From: Rhodospirillales bacterium URHD0017
GTDB lineage: Bacteria > Pseudomonadota > Alphaproteobacteria > Reyranellales > Reyranellaceae
Assembly: GCA_900110395.1 (NCBI GenBank)
Contig: FODP01000003.1
Coordinates: forward strand, 487,335-551,334
Reading direction: 5' to 3'
Length of the DNA stretch: 64,000 nt
Made by a program: the position numbers and the translations under genes. Positions 52,344 to 61,480 of this stretch are shown piece after piece. Below the pieces are notes generated by a model, which worked only from the letters and a program-made list of their open reading frames with translations, searched no databases and was not told where the DNA came from. The number at the start of each line of letters is the position of its first letter. Position 1 is the first letter of the stretch.

Positions 52344-53585
52344 ATGCCTAACGTGCACCCCCTGGTCGTCGGCTTCCTGGTGGCGCTGGGCGTCGGCCTG
52401 CTGGTCGGCATCGACCGAGAGCGCAACAAGGGCGACGGCCCGGCGCACCAGGCAGCGGGCCTGCGCACCTTCACGCTGGCGTCCTTGTCGGGCGCCACGG
52501 CGATGGCGGTTGGCGACGAGATCGTCCTCGCCGCCGTGGCCCTGGGCATGGTGGCCTTCGCCGGCCTGTCCTACTGGCGGGCGCGCGATGGCGATCCCGG
52601 ACTCACCACCGAGACGGCGCTGGTGCTGACCACGCTCCTGGGCGGGCTCGCCATCAAGCAGCCGGAATTCGCCGCCGCCCTCGGCGTCGTGGTCGCCGTC
52701 CTGCTGGCCGCCCGGTCGGCCCTGCACCGCTTCGTGCGCTCCGTGCTGACCGACGACGAGTTGCGCGACCTCCTGATCTTCGCCGCCGCCGCGCTGGTCG
52801 TGCTGCCGTTGCTGCCGGACAAGCCGATCGGTCCCTACGGCGCGCTCAACCTGCGCACGGTATGGACCATCGTCATCCTGGTGATGGCCGTGGGGGCGCT
52901 GGGCTACGTCGCGGTCCGTGTCGTCGGCCCGCGCTACGGCCTGCCGCTGGCCGGACTCGCTTCAGGCTTCGTCTCCAGCAGCGCCACCATCGCCGCCATG
53001 GGCACGCGGGTGAAGGCCGAACCGGAACTGATGAAGCCCGCGGTCGCCGGCGCCGTGCTGTCGTCGGTCGCCACCGTCGTGCAGCTCGCCATCCTGATCG
53101 CCGCCACCAACATGCCGACACTGCAAGCACTGTGGGTGCCGCTGGTACTCTCGGGCGCCGCCGCGGTGCTCTATGGCGGCGCTTTCACCTTATGGGCGCT
53201 GAAGCGAGACACCCAGAAGCATGAAGCGCAAGGCAATGCCTTCAGCCTGACCACGGCGCTGACATTCGCCGCCATCCTGGCCGTCGTCCTTTTGGCCGCT
53301 GCCGCGGCGCAGGACCGGTTCGGCGAGGCTGGCGTGCTTGTCGCGGCCTCGGTCGCGGGCTTCGCCGACACGCACTCGGCCGCCGTCTCGGTTGCGTCAT
53401 TGGTCAGCGACGGCCGGATCAAGCCGCCGCAGACGATCATCCCGGTGCTGGCGGCCTTCACCACCAACACCGTGACCAAAATGGTCTTCGCCGTGACGAC
53501 CGGCGGCCGGCTCTTCGCGTTCTATGTCATTCCCAGTTTGCTGCTGATGCTTGCAGCAGCATGGGCCGGTGCCTTCTTCGCCTGA
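52344..53585 (+). CDS. MgtC/DUF4010 family membrane protein
   Basis: A 413-residue integral membrane protein with about eleven to twelve hydrophobic segments. The N-terminal part (FLVALGVGLLVGIDRERNK, with LRTFTLASLSGATAM near 42) is the MgtC/SapB signature, and the remainder is the DUF4010 domain, including GLASGFVSSSATIAAMGTRV near 205. MgtC relates to magnesium stress and virulence in some bacteria; the role of the DUF4010 branch is unknown. It is divergent from the selenoprotein operon with about 110 bases between starts, and convergent with hsp20. Confidence 0.88.
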   Translation: MPNVHPLVVGFLVALGVGLLVGIDRERNKGDGPAHQAAGLRTFTLASLSGATAMAVGDEIVLAAVALGMVAFAGLSYWRARDGDPGLTTETALVLTTLLGGLAIKQPEFAAALGVVVAVLLAARSALHRFVRSVLTDDELRDLLIFAAAALVVLPLLPDKPIGPYGALNLRTVWTIVILVMAVGALGYVAVRVVGPRYGLPLAGLASGFVSSSATIAAMGTRVKAEPELMKPAVAGAVLSSVATVVQLAILIAATNMPTLQALWVPLVLSGAAAVLYGGAFTLWALKRDTQKHEAQGNAFSLTTALTFAAILAVVLLAAAAAQDRFGEAGVLVAASVAGFADTHSAAVSVASLVSDGRIKPPQTIIPVLAAFTTNTVTKMVFAVTTGGRLFAFYVIPSLLLMLAAAWAGAFFA

Positions 53586-53588
53586 ACG

Positions 53589-54071
53589 TCAGGACGGCTG
53601 GACTTCGATCTGCCGCGCGCGCTCGGGCCGGCCCGCGGTTTTGCCGATCTGCAGGCTGAGCACGCCCTTGGCGAAGTTGGCCGAGATGTCGGTGCGGTCG
53701 GCGTCGGACGGCAAGGTGAAGGCGCGGGTGAAGCCGCCGTAGCTGCGCTCCGAATAGTGGGTCTTCTCTTCGGTGCGCTCGACGTGCTTCTCGCCCGAGA
53801 TGGTCAAGACATCGTCCTCGACAAGGACCTTCACGTCCTTCTGCTCGACGCCCGGCAACTCGACAGTGATTGTGTAGGTCTTGCCGTTCTCCTGCACCTC
53901 GACCTTGGGCGCGTGCTCGGCGGAGTGGAGCGCCCGCAAGTGTCCGTTGCCGGCGGGCTCGAGGAAACCGAACGACCAGGCGCGCACCATGCGATTGAAG
54001 AGCTGGTCGAACTCGCCGCCGAACGGCGTGAAAGCGCTGGGCGTCATGGCCTTGGGCACGTTCTCTGCCAT
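53589..54071 (-). CDS. Hsp20/alpha-crystallin small heat shock protein
   Basis: A 160-residue small heat shock protein. The N-terminal arm has FDQLFNRMVRAWSF, the crystallin domain covers about 50-150 with YTITVELPGVEQKDVKVLVE and LTISGEKHVERTEEKTHYSE, then RSYGGFTRAFTLPSDADRTD and the conserved AxxxxGVLSLQI. The C-terminal I-x-V motif is IEV. It should act as a cytoplasmic holdase chaperone. AGGAGGATTGCG precedes the ATG at 54071. No sigma-32-type promoter was recognised upstream. Confidence 0.93.
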   Translation of the reverse strand: MAENVPKAMTPSAFTPFGGEFDQLFNRMVRAWSFGFLEPAGNGHLRALHSAEHAPKVEVQENGKTYTITVELPGVEQKDVKVLVEDDVLTISGEKHVERTEEKTHYSERSYGGFTRAFTLPSDADRTDISANFAKGVLSLQIGKTAGRPERARQIEVQPS

Positions 54072-54154
54072 CGCAATCCTCCTGGGTGAACTCGATTCGG
54101 ATTTAGGACCCGGAGATGACAATGCAATCACAGTCGGAACGGATGCCGCGACAT

Positions 54155-55303
54155 TCACGCAATCTTCATGGCGAGCGCCATCAGTGACTCGTCTTCGCCG
54201 TGACCAGCGACGATCGACAGGCCGAGCGGACAGTCCTGCAGCGTTGCGACCGGCAGGCTCACCGCCGGCAGGCCGGCGTGGCCTGCGATCGATCCCAAGG
54301 TGAGCGCGGCGTCATAGAAGCGGCCTGCGGCTTCGTCGCGCAGGAAGCGCAATGGCGCGATCGACGGCGCCGTGGGCAGCACGACAAACGTTCCCGAGGG
54401 CAACAGTTGCCGCAAGCGAACTGTCGTCTCCGCGCGCCAGGCATTCCATCGCGCGCCGATGGCTGGATCGAGCGCACGCACGCTGTCGAAACGCGGCTGG
54501 ATGGTCGGGCCGAAGATCGGATCGCTGCTCAAAAAGTCGCTGTGCTCGCGCATGATGTCGAGGCCCTGCAGCGTCACGTATGCCTCGAGGAAGTCGGCAG
54601 GCCCGCCCGCGAAGATCTGCACTTCTTCGAGAACGCCCAACGACCTTGCCGTGTCCTTCAGTGCGACTGCCGCCTGGGACTCGGCCAACGCAAAGGCGTC
54701 GGTGGCCAACAGCAACCGCGCAGGCGGTGGGGATGCCGCCGGTGTTCCGAGCAGGCACTGTGCACCAAGCTGCAGGTGCGCAGCGTTGCCAGCCAGCAGG
54801 CCGACCGCGTCGTAACTCGGCGCGAAGCGGACGACGCCGTCCAGGGGGACACGGCCATGGCTTGGGCGCCAGCCGAACAAGCCGCAAAAGCTCGCGGGAA
54901 CACGCACCGAGCCGCCGGTGTCGGTGCCGAGGCCGAGATCGGCGAGGCCCGCCGCGACCGCGACGGCCGAGCCGCTCGACGAGCCACCCGGCAGGCGATC
55001 GGGCGCGCGGGGATTGACAGGCGTGCCATGATGCTCGTTCTCGCCCTCCAGGCTGAAGGCCAGCTCATCGGTGATGGTCTTGCCGACCAAGGTGGCGCCG
55101 GTGCGCAGCAGGCGATCGACAACGGCCGCCGACCTCGCCGCCGGTTTCTGTCGGCTCTCCCAGTGCGGGTTGCCGCCGCCGGTGACGAATCCCGCGACGT
55201 CCAAAAGGTCCTTGGCGACGAAGGTGAGGCCGTCGAGCGGGCCCGATCCGAGCGGCGCCAAGCGTGCCCGGGGACCGGGAACGAAGGCGCCGTAGTCGTT
55301 CAC
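54155..55303 (-). CDS. Amidase signature family protein
   Basis: A 382-residue amidase-signature enzyme with the Ser-cisSer-Lys triad: Lys in [12 protein letters not shown] near 31, the cis-Ser in [14 protein letters not shown] near 108 and the nucleophile Ser in [12 protein letters not shown] near 132. It is shorter than most amidases, missing part of the C-terminal region. It should hydrolyse a small amide. GTG at 55303 is the start, in a GTGA overlap with the isochorismatase-like gene, so the two act together. Both lie downstream of the BMP-type ABC genes in one long transcription unit. Confidence 0.87.
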   Translation of the reverse strand: MNDYGAFVPGPRARLAPLGSGPLDGLTFVAKDLLDVAGFVTGGGNPHWESRQKPAARSAAVVDRLLRTGATLVGKTITDELAFSLEGENEHHGTPVNPRAPDRLPGGSSSGSAVAVAAGLADLGLGTDTGGSVRVPASFCGLFGWRPSHGRVPLDGVVRFAPSYDAVGLLAGNAAHLQLGAQCLLGTPAASPPPARLLLATDAFALAESQAAVALKDTARSLGVLEEVQIFAGGPADFLEAYVTLQGLDIMREHSDFLSSDPIFGPTIQPRFDSVRALDPAIGARWNAWRAETTVRLRQLLPSGTFVVLPTAPSIAPLRFLRDEAAGRFYDAALTLGSIAGHAGLPAVSLPVATLQDCPLGLSIVAGHGEDESLMALAMKIA

Positions 55304-55962
55304 TTGAGCGCTTTGACGATGGTGTCGGTCGGCGCGGTCCAGCCGACGATGCCGCCCTGGGCGCGGATCATGGCGAGGGTCGCGGCCTTGAATTCGGGGA
55401 AATAGCTTTCGGTCGCGTCGTCGGCCAGCAGGCATTCGTAGCCGCGGTCGTTGGCCTCGCGCATGGTGGTCTGCACGCAGACCTCGGTGGTGACGCCGGC
55501 GAACACCAGATGGCCGATGCCGTCGCGCTTCAGGATGTCGTCGAGGTGGGTGGCATAGAACGCGCCCTTGCCCGGTTTCACGATCACCGCCTCGCCCGGC
55601 CGGGCCGCCAGTTCGGGCACGAGATCGTTGCCGGATTCGCCGTCGACCAGGATGCGCCCCATCGGGCCCTCGTCGCCGATGGTGAGCTTGCCGCCGCCGC
55701 GCGCACGCTTGGACGGCGGGCAGTCCGAGAGATCGGGCCTGTGGCCTTCGCGGGTATGGATGATGGGCAGCCGTGCGGCGCGGAAGCCGTCGATCAGGCG
55801 GCGCACGGTGGGCACGATCTTGGCGAGCGGCCGCACGTCGTTGCCCAGCACCGAGCCGAAGCCGCCCTCCTCGACGAAGTCGCGCTGCATGTCTATGACG
55901 ATCAGCGCCAGCCGACCGGCAGGAAAGCTGTACGCGTAAGGCTGGGCGGCGATGGTGGGCAT
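55300..55962 (-). CDS. Isochorismatase-like cysteine hydrolase
   Basis: A 220-residue cysteine hydrolase of the isochorismatase fold. The catalytic set is Asp in [13 protein letters not shown] near 24, Lys in [11 protein letters not shown] near 130 and Cys in [15 protein letters not shown] near 163. Its relatives include biuret hydrolase, ureidoacrylate amidohydrolase and nicotinamidase. Coupled translation with an amidase gene and linkage to a nucleoside-type importer point to hydrolysis of a small nitrogenous compound such as biuret or an ureide; that is inference. It begins 3 bases after the permease gene's stop. Confidence 0.88.
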   Translation of the reverse strand: MPTIAAQPYAYSFPAGRLALIVIDMQRDFVEEGGFGSVLGNDVRPLAKIVPTVRRLIDGFRAARLPIIHTREGHRPDLSDCPPSKRARGGGKLTIGDEGPMGRILVDGESGNDLVPELAARPGEAVIVKPGKGAFYATHLDDILKRDGIGHLVFAGVTTEVCVQTTMREANDRGYECLLADDATESYFPEFKAATLAMIRAQGGIVGWTAPTDTIVKALK

Positions 55963-55965
55963 GCG

Positions 55966-56886
55966 TTACTTCCCGCGCTGGAACGGCAGGGTCAAAGAGG
56001 TGGGCGGCTCGAGCCGGCCGACGACGCCGGCCACCGCCAGCAATGCCAGCAGATATGGCAGCATCAGCAGGAAAGCAGTGGGCACGTTGATGCCCATGGC
56101 GGGCAGCTGGAACTGCAGCGCCGTGGCGGCGCCGAACAGCAGGCAGGCGGCGATGGTGCGGCCGACGTTCCAGCCGCCGAAGATCACCGCAGCGAGCGCG
56201 AGATAGCCCGCGCCGTTGGTCATGTTCTCGGTGAAGGTGTGGATGTCGGCGATGGAGATGAAGGCGCCGGCGAAACCCGCCATGAAGCCGGTGATCAGCA
56301 CCGCCTTCCAGCGCGTGGCGTTGACGGGGATGCCGGCTTTGTCGGCGCTGCGCGGCTCGTCGCCGACGGCGCGCACCGCGAGGCCGAACGAGGTGTGGTT
56401 CAGCATCGCCCAGATCAGCACGATCAGGCCCAGGCCGACATAGACGATGACCGACTGCTGGAAGAAGGCGGTGCCGGCGAACGGCAGGTCGCTCAGGCCC
56501 TTCACCGCGAGCTTGGGCAAACCAGGGATCTCCTCGCGCGACAGGCCACCGAAGATGATGCGGTAGAGCAAGGTGGTGGCGCCGAGCGCCAGGATATTGA
56601 AGCCGATACCGACTACCAGCTGGTTGGCGCGGAGGTTGACGCTGAGCCAGGCCTGCACCGCCGAGACGACGACGGACGCCAGGATGGCGCAGGCGACGCC
56701 GAGATAGGGATTGCCCGACGCCCACGAGCCCAGCGCACCGAAGAAAGCGGCCGTCAGCATCATGCCTTCCAGGCTGAGGTTCAGCACACCGGCGCGCTCG
56801 GAGACCAGCTCGCCGCTCGCCGCCAGCATCAGCGGCATGGCAAGCCGCAAGGTCGAGGCGATGAAGATGGCGAGCATCTCTTCCAT
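55966..56886 (-). CDS. Nucleoside-type ABC transporter permease 2
   Basis: A 306-residue inner-membrane permease with about eight hydrophobic segments, of the class that works with BMP-family binding proteins. Conserved parts are GELVSERAGVLNLSLEGMML near 25-44 and RAVGDEPRSADKAGI near 190, the motif contacting the ATPase. It is the partner of the permease encoded just upstream. The ATG at 56886 shares one base with the stop of that gene (TGATG). Substrate is likely a nucleoside, base or a related ureide. Confidence 0.9.
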   Translation of the reverse strand: MEEMLAIFIASTLRLAMPLMLAASGELVSERAGVLNLSLEGMMLTAAFFGALGSWASGNPYLGVACAILASVVVSAVQAWLSVNLRANQLVVGIGFNILALGATTLLYRIIFGGLSREEIPGLPKLAVKGLSDLPFAGTAFFQQSVIVYVGLGLIVLIWAMLNHTSFGLAVRAVGDEPRSADKAGIPVNATRWKAVLITGFMAGFAGAFISIADIHTFTENMTNGAGYLALAAVIFGGWNVGRTIAACLLFGAATALQFQLPAMGINVPTAFLLMLPYLLALLAVAGVVGRLEPPTSLTLPFQRGK

Positions 56887-57944
56887 CAGCGGCCTCCCTG
56901 CAGCTTCTCGACCAGGATCACCGAGCCGGCGACGGCAATGACGATCAGGCCCTGGATGACCAGGGTCAGCGCCGCCGGCACCTGGGCCATGATCTCCATG
57001 GAGATGCCGCCCGAGCGCAGGAAGCCGAAGAACAGCGCGCCGGCCAGCACACCGACCGTCGAGCCGCGCGACAGCAGGCCCACGACAAGCCCGTCGAAGC
57101 CGTAGCCTGAGGAGAAGCCGGCCTTCAGGTAGTACTGCTCGCCCTGCAGCATGATCGCGCCGGCGAGGCCACCGAACGCGCCGGCCATGGCCAGCGCCGC
57201 GACCAGCAGGATGCCGCCCGGCATGCCGGCGCGGCGCGCGGCCAGCTCGTTGAGGCCGATGGCGCGCAGACGCAGGCCGAAGGTCGAGCGCTGCAGGACG
57301 ATCGCGGTGGCAATAGCCAGCAGCAGGCAGATCACGAGGCCGATATGCAGGGGCGATTCGGAATTGCCGGTCAGGCTGGGCAGCTTGGCCGCATCGGCGA
57401 TCGGCAGGGATTCCGGCAAGGTCGCGGACGAGGTCTGCGGCTGGCGCAAGAGTGCGGTCGACTGGACGCACCAATAGACCGACAGCAGGGCGACGAAGCC
57501 CAGCAGCAAGGTGCTGATCACCTCGTTGGTGCCGAAGCGCACCTTCATGAAGCCGGCAATGCCGCCCCAGAAGGCGCCGGCCAGGATGCCGCCCAACAGC
57601 GGGATGATCACGGCCAATCCGAGCGGCAGGCCGGCAATCGGCGGCCAGAGGCCCAGCGCCGTCGCGGCGATTCCGCCGACCGCGATCTGGCCCTCGCCGC
57701 CGACGTTGGTGAGGTTGGCGCGGAAGGCCAGGATGAAGCCCAGCCCGACCAGCGACAGCGCGACCGCACGGTTGATCGAGGCGCCGATCGCGAAGGCCGA
57801 GCCGAAGGCGCCGTCCATGAAGGCTTCGATGGCATCCGGCACGTCCTTGCCGCTCAGGGCGATCAGCAGGAGGCCCGCGATCATCGAACCGACGACGGCA
57901 ATGAACGGCACGGCCATGCCGAGCAGGCGGCGACGATCCGTCAT
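56886..57944 (-). CDS. Nucleoside-type ABC transporter permease 1
   Basis: A 352-residue permease with about ten hydrophobic segments, the larger of the pair. Typical parts are LSLVGLGFILAFRANLTNVG then GEGQIAVGGIAATA near 63-95, GTNEVISTLLLGFVAL near 138 and LRAIGLNELAARRAGM near 230 (ATPase contact). The start ATG overlaps the ATPase stop (ATGA). In order, ATPase, permease 1, permease 2, then hydrolases form a single tight operon, with the binding protein gene just upstream. Confidence 0.9.
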   Translation of the reverse strand: MTDRRRLLGMAVPFIAVVGSMIAGLLLIALSGKDVPDAIEAFMDGAFGSAFAIGASINRAVALSLVGLGFILAFRANLTNVGGEGQIAVGGIAATALGLWPPIAGLPLGLAVIIPLLGGILAGAFWGGIAGFMKVRFGTNEVISTLLLGFVALLSVYWCVQSTALLRQPQTSSATLPESLPIADAAKLPSLTGNSESPLHIGLVICLLLAIATAIVLQRSTFGLRLRAIGLNELAARRAGMPGGILLVAALAMAGAFGGLAGAIMLQGEQYYLKAGFSSGYGFDGLVVGLLSRGSTVGVLAGALFFGFLRSGGISMEIMAQVPAALTLVIQGLIVIAVAGSVILVEKLQGGR

Positions 57945-59494
57945 GCGACCTGGCCCGACACGATTTGCCCAGACATGAGGGCGCCGATGGCGCCGCGCTC
58001 GCTCATCTCGGCGGGGCGCTCGCCGACCAGCCGGCCGCGATAGAGCACGGCGACGCGGTCGGCGACGGCCAGAAGCTCGTCGAGCTCGCTGGAGATCAGC
58101 AGCACGCCGACGCCGCGCCGCGCTGCAGCCCTGATCTGGCGATAGACCGCTTCGACGGCGCTGACATCCAAACCACGTGTCGGTTGGGCGGCGACCAGCG
58201 CCACCAGGGGATCAAGCGTCAGCTCGCGCGCCAGCACCGCCTTCTGCTGGTTGCCGCCCGAGAGGCCCGAGAAAGCGACCTCGGGGCCCGTGGCGCGCAC
58301 GTCGAACTCCTTCATCTGCTTCTGGGCCGCCGCGTTCATCGCACCACGCTGCAGCAGGCCGAAGCGCGTGAAGCGCTCGAGCTTGTTCAGAAACACGTTC
58401 TCGGCGACCGACATGCCGGTGACGCAGGCCACGGCGTGGCGGTCCTCGGGCACGATGCCGCCGCCGGCCGCCGTCACCGCCGCGGCGCCGGCGTGGGTGA
58501 GGTCGCTGCCGCCGATATAGAAGTGTCCCTCGGTCGGCCGCAGCAGGCCGGCCAGGACCATGCCGAGCTCGCTCTGGCCATTGCCCTCGACGCCAGCGAG
58601 GCCAACGATCTCGCCGGGGCGTATTTCCAGGGTGAAGTTGTCGAGCCGTACGGCGCCGTGGCGGTCGTGCACGGTGAGGCCATCGCACACCAGGGCGAAG
58701 CCCCTTGCTGCTTCAGGTGTCTCGACGTCCTCGTCGGTCTCGGCGAGGGCCACATCGAGTGGGCGCAGTTCTCGGCCGACCATGGCATGGACCAGCGCGC
58801 CCATGTCGGCCTCGGCCATGCTCTCGTCGGCGACCAGCCGTCCGGTGCGCAGGACGACCACGCGATCGGCAACCTTGGCGATCTCGGCGAGCTTGTGCGT
58901 GACGAGGATGACGGCGCGCCCGGAATCGGCGACGCGGCGGCAGATATCCAGAAGCGCACCGATCTCGCCCGGCGGCAGCACGGCCGTCGGCTCGTCGAGC
59001 ACCAGGAGCTTGGGGTCGCGCATCAGGCACTTCACGATCTCGGCGCGTTGGCGCTCGCCGACCGAGAGCTCGCCGACCACGGCGTCGGGATCGAGGCTGA
59101 AGCCGAAGCTCTCGGCGATGTCGCGGATCCGGGCACCGAATTCGTGGCGTTTCAGCACGCCCCTGACCTGGCCCAGCATCAGGTTCTCGACCACGGTCAT
59201 GCGCGGCACCAGGCTGAAATGCTGGTGCACCATGGCGATGCCCTTCTCCAACGCCACGGCCGGGCTTTCCGGCGCCCAGGCCGCGCCGTCGAAAGCCATG
59301 TCGCCCGCCGACGGCTCGTAGACGCCGAAGATCAGGTTGCAGAGCGTCGACTTGCCGGCACCGTTCTCGCCCAAAAGGCACTGCACGGTGCCGGCGCGCA
59401 CGTCGAGGCTGACGCCTTCGAGCGCCTGCAGGCTGCCAAAGCGCTTACCGAGATTCTTGAGCGAGAGCAGCGATCCGGTGGGCTGACTCATCAT
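57941..59494 (-). CDS. Nucleoside/sugar-type ABC transporter ATP-binding protein (two NBDs)
   Basis: A 517-residue protein with two fused ATPase domains, as in nucleoside and monosaccharide importers. The first has GENGAGKST near 43-51, LSVGERQR near 145 and LLVLDEPTAVL near 165. The second has GVEGNGQSE in place of a canonical Walker A, LSGGNQQK near 410 and a degenerate Walker B (LVALVAAQPTRGLD). The asymmetry is normal for this family. The ATG at 59494 is used; another is one codon later and a GTG two codons earlier. The palindrome at 59506 precedes it. Confidence 0.92.
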   Translation of the reverse strand: MMSQPTGSLLSLKNLGKRFGSLQALEGVSLDVRAGTVQCLLGENGAGKSTLCNLIFGVYEPSAGDMAFDGAAWAPESPAVALEKGIAMVHQHFSLVPRMTVVENLMLGQVRGVLKRHEFGARIRDIAESFGFSLDPDAVVGELSVGERQRAEIVKCLMRDPKLLVLDEPTAVLPPGEIGALLDICRRVADSGRAVILVTHKLAEIAKVADRVVVLRTGRLVADESMAEADMGALVHAMVGRELRPLDVALAETDEDVETPEAARGFALVCDGLTVHDRHGAVRLDNFTLEIRPGEIVGLAGVEGNGQSELGMVLAGLLRPTEGHFYIGGSDLTHAGAAAVTAAGGGIVPEDRHAVACVTGMSVAENVFLNKLERFTRFGLLQRGAMNAAAQKQMKEFDVRATGPEVAFSGLSGGNQQKAVLARELTLDPLVALVAAQPTRGLDVSAVEAVYRQIRAAARRGVGVLLISSELDELLAVADRVAVLYRGRLVGERPAEMSERGAIGALMSGQIVSGQVA

Positions 59495-59505
59495 ACGCAC
59501 TCACT

Positions 59506-59580
59506 GTCATCCTGAGCGCAGCGAACGATCTCATGCCCCTGGCAAGCGGCGATGAGGTCCTTCGCTACGCTCAGGACGAC
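59506..59580. repeat. Intergenic palindromic repeat (GAGCGTAGCGA type)
   Basis: Arms GTCATCCTGAGCGCAGCGAA (59506-59525) and TTCGCTACGCTCAGGACGAC (59561-59580) are inverted copies with two mismatches; an inner ATCTCAT/GATGAGGT pair adds to the fold. Its core resembles that of the element at 28299. It separates the binding-protein gene from the rest of the ABC operon, where it could lower expression of the transporter genes relative to the binding protein. Confidence 0.72.
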
Positions 59581-59584
59581 CGAG

Positions 59585-60577
59585 TTAGGCGTCCAACACC
59601 TTGATCTTGCCCGACAGCAGGTCCTTCTTGATCTCCTCGATCTTGGCCTTCTGCTCGGCCGTGGCCTTGCAGATCACCATGTCGGAGGCCTTCGGACCCA
59701 TCGCCAGGCCGAACGGCTTGAACTCCGGCTTCCAGGTGCCGGCCGCGGCCTGCTCCATGGCGTACTCGACCTGGAAGCCGACGCCGGTGATCGAGTAGGC
59801 GACGTAGAGCGGGTCGGTGCCGCAGCGGTCGGTGTAGCTGCCGATGATGTGCGTGCCCTTCTCGCGCGCCGCCTGTTCCATGCCGCGCAGGCCGAGGTTG
59901 AGGATGTGGTAGTGGATGTCGGCGCCCTGGGCGATCGCGGCCAGCGTCGCCTCCTTGGCCTTGGCGACGTCATCGAAGTCGCCGGTGTAGCTCTCGAAAT
60001 ACTTGATGTTGGGATTGATGTACTTGGCGCCCTTGCCGAACTCGATGCCGGCATTCTTGATCGCCGGGATCTCCAGGCCGCCGACATAGGAGACGCCGCC
60101 GGTCTTGGACAGCATGGCCGCCGACGCGCCGGCCACGAAGGCGATCTCGGCCTGGCGCACGTCGTAGCCCGAGACGTTGTCGGGCTTCTTCGGGTCCGCG
60201 TTGCCGCCGATGATGGCGAACTTCACCTTGGGGAAGCGCGGCGCCACCTTGAAGACCGAGGCCTGGGTCTGGCCGCCGATGCCGATCACCAGCTCGTTCT
60301 TGCCGGCCAGCGTCACCAGCACCTGCTCCATGTCGCCGAACTTCACGTTCTCGATGAACTTCACCGAGGCCTTGTTGCCGAGCTTCTTCTCGGCTGCCTT
60401 CATGCCGTCGTAGCCCGATTCCATCCAGCCCTTGTCGGACTTGGAGCCCGGGATCAGTACGCCGACATTGAGCGGGCCACCTTGGGCGCGCGCCGGCGCC
60501 CCCAGGCCACCCAGCATCACAAGGCCTGCAATACCGGTCGTACCGGCCAGGAATACGCGACGATCGAACTTGTTCAT
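59585..60577 (-). CDS. BMP family ABC transporter substrate-binding protein
   Basis: A 330-residue periplasmic binding protein of the BMP/PnrA family that binds nucleosides or related compounds. It has a twin-arginine signal (DRRVFLAGTTGIAGLVMLGG, cleavage near ARA-Q). The family's start LNVGVLIPGSKSDKGWMESG follows, with FAIIGGNADP and a long helical middle containing VSYVGGLEIPAIKNAGIEF. ATG at 60577 is chosen because it starts the signal. A purine or pyrimidine ligand is plausible, not proven. The gene is upstream of its ABC partners, separated by the palindrome. Confidence 0.92.
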   Translation of the reverse strand: MNKFDRRVFLAGTTGIAGLVMLGGLGAPARAQGGPLNVGVLIPGSKSDKGWMESGYDGMKAAEKKLGNKASVKFIENVKFGDMEQVLVTLAGKNELVIGIGGQTQASVFKVAPRFPKVKFAIIGGNADPKKPDNVSGYDVRQAEIAFVAGASAAMLSKTGGVSYVGGLEIPAIKNAGIEFGKGAKYINPNIKYFESYTGDFDDVAKAKEATLAAIAQGADIHYHILNLGLRGMEQAAREKGTHIIGSYTDRCGTDPLYVAYSITGVGFQVEYAMEQAAAGTWKPEFKPFGLAMGPKASDMVICKATAEQKAKIEEIKKDLLSGKIKVLDA

Positions 60578-60695
60578 GGCTATCTTCCCCCGCTCGTTGG
60601 GCATTTGATCCCGCCGAAGCAGAGGCAATCGGCGTGCCAACTGGCAGGGAACTTGCAACCAACCGGGCAATCACAAAGCCCTTTGGGGGAGATCG

Positions 60696-61472
60696 ATGGC
60701 CAACAAACTGCATCCTTTGAGCGCCCCGCGCGCCGGCTTCGCCTGGGGCGCCAATGCCCGTGAAATAGACATGGCGACGCCGCCGGCGAAGCCCGTTCCG
60801 CTCAAGATTGCGGCAGCGCCGCAGAACGTCACGATCGACCTCAAGCGCACGGCCATGATCGTGATCGACATGCAGAACGACTTCTGCGCCAAGGGCGGCT
60901 GGGTCGATCATCTCGGCGCCGACTACGCGCCCGACCGCAAGCCCATCAAGCCGTTGCAGAAGCTCCTGCCGGCGCTGCGCAAGGCGGGCGTGCCGGTGAT
61001 CTGGGTGAACTGGGGCAACCGGCCGGACCTCGCCAACATGCCGCCCAACCAGATCCATCTCTACAAGCCCGCCGGCACCGGTGTCGGCCTCGGCGATCCG
61101 CTGCCCGGCAGCGGCGCACCGGTGCTGCAGAAGGATTCGTGGGCCGCGGCGATCGTCGACGAACTCGAGCAGGAGCCGCACGACATCAAAGTCGACAAGT
61201 ATCGCATCTCGGGATTCTGGGACACGCCGCTTGACTCCATCCTGCGCAATCTCGGCACGCGCACGGTGCTGTTCTCGGGCGTCAACACCGACCAGTGCGT
61301 GCTGCATTCGCTGACCGACGCCAACTTCCTGGGCTATGGCTGCGTGCTGGTCGAGGATTGCTGCGCCACCACCTCGCCCGACTTCTGCACCGAAGCGACG
61401 GTGTGGAACGTCAAGAAGTGCTTCGGCTTCGTCACCGATTCGGGGAAGATATTGAAGGCTCTGAAGAAGTAA
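60696..61472 (+). CDS. Isochorismatase-like cysteine hydrolase, second copy
   Basis: A 258-residue cysteine hydrolase with catalytic Asp in MIVIDMQNDFCAKGG near 58, Lys in YRISGFWDTPLDS context near 170 and Cys in SGVNTDQCVLHSLTDA near 198. It has a longer N-terminal extension and an insertion (NMPPNQIHLYKPAGTGVGLG) compared with the copy at 55300. Divergent from the BMP binding-protein gene by about 118 bases. It may be part of the same nitrogen-compound pathway, with the substrate unknown. GGGGGAGATCG precedes the ATG. Confidence 0.85.
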   Translation: MANKLHPLSAPRAGFAWGANAREIDMATPPAKPVPLKIAAAPQNVTIDLKRTAMIVIDMQNDFCAKGGWVDHLGADYAPDRKPIKPLQKLLPALRKAGVPVIWVNWGNRPDLANMPPNQIHLYKPAGTGVGLGDPLPGSGAPVLQKDSWAAAIVDELEQEPHDIKVDKYRISGFWDTPLDSILRNLGTRTVLFSGVNTDQCVLHSLTDANFLGYGCVLVEDCCATTSPDFCTEATVWNVKKCFGFVTDSGKILKALKK

Positions 61473-61480
61473 CCAAGCGT

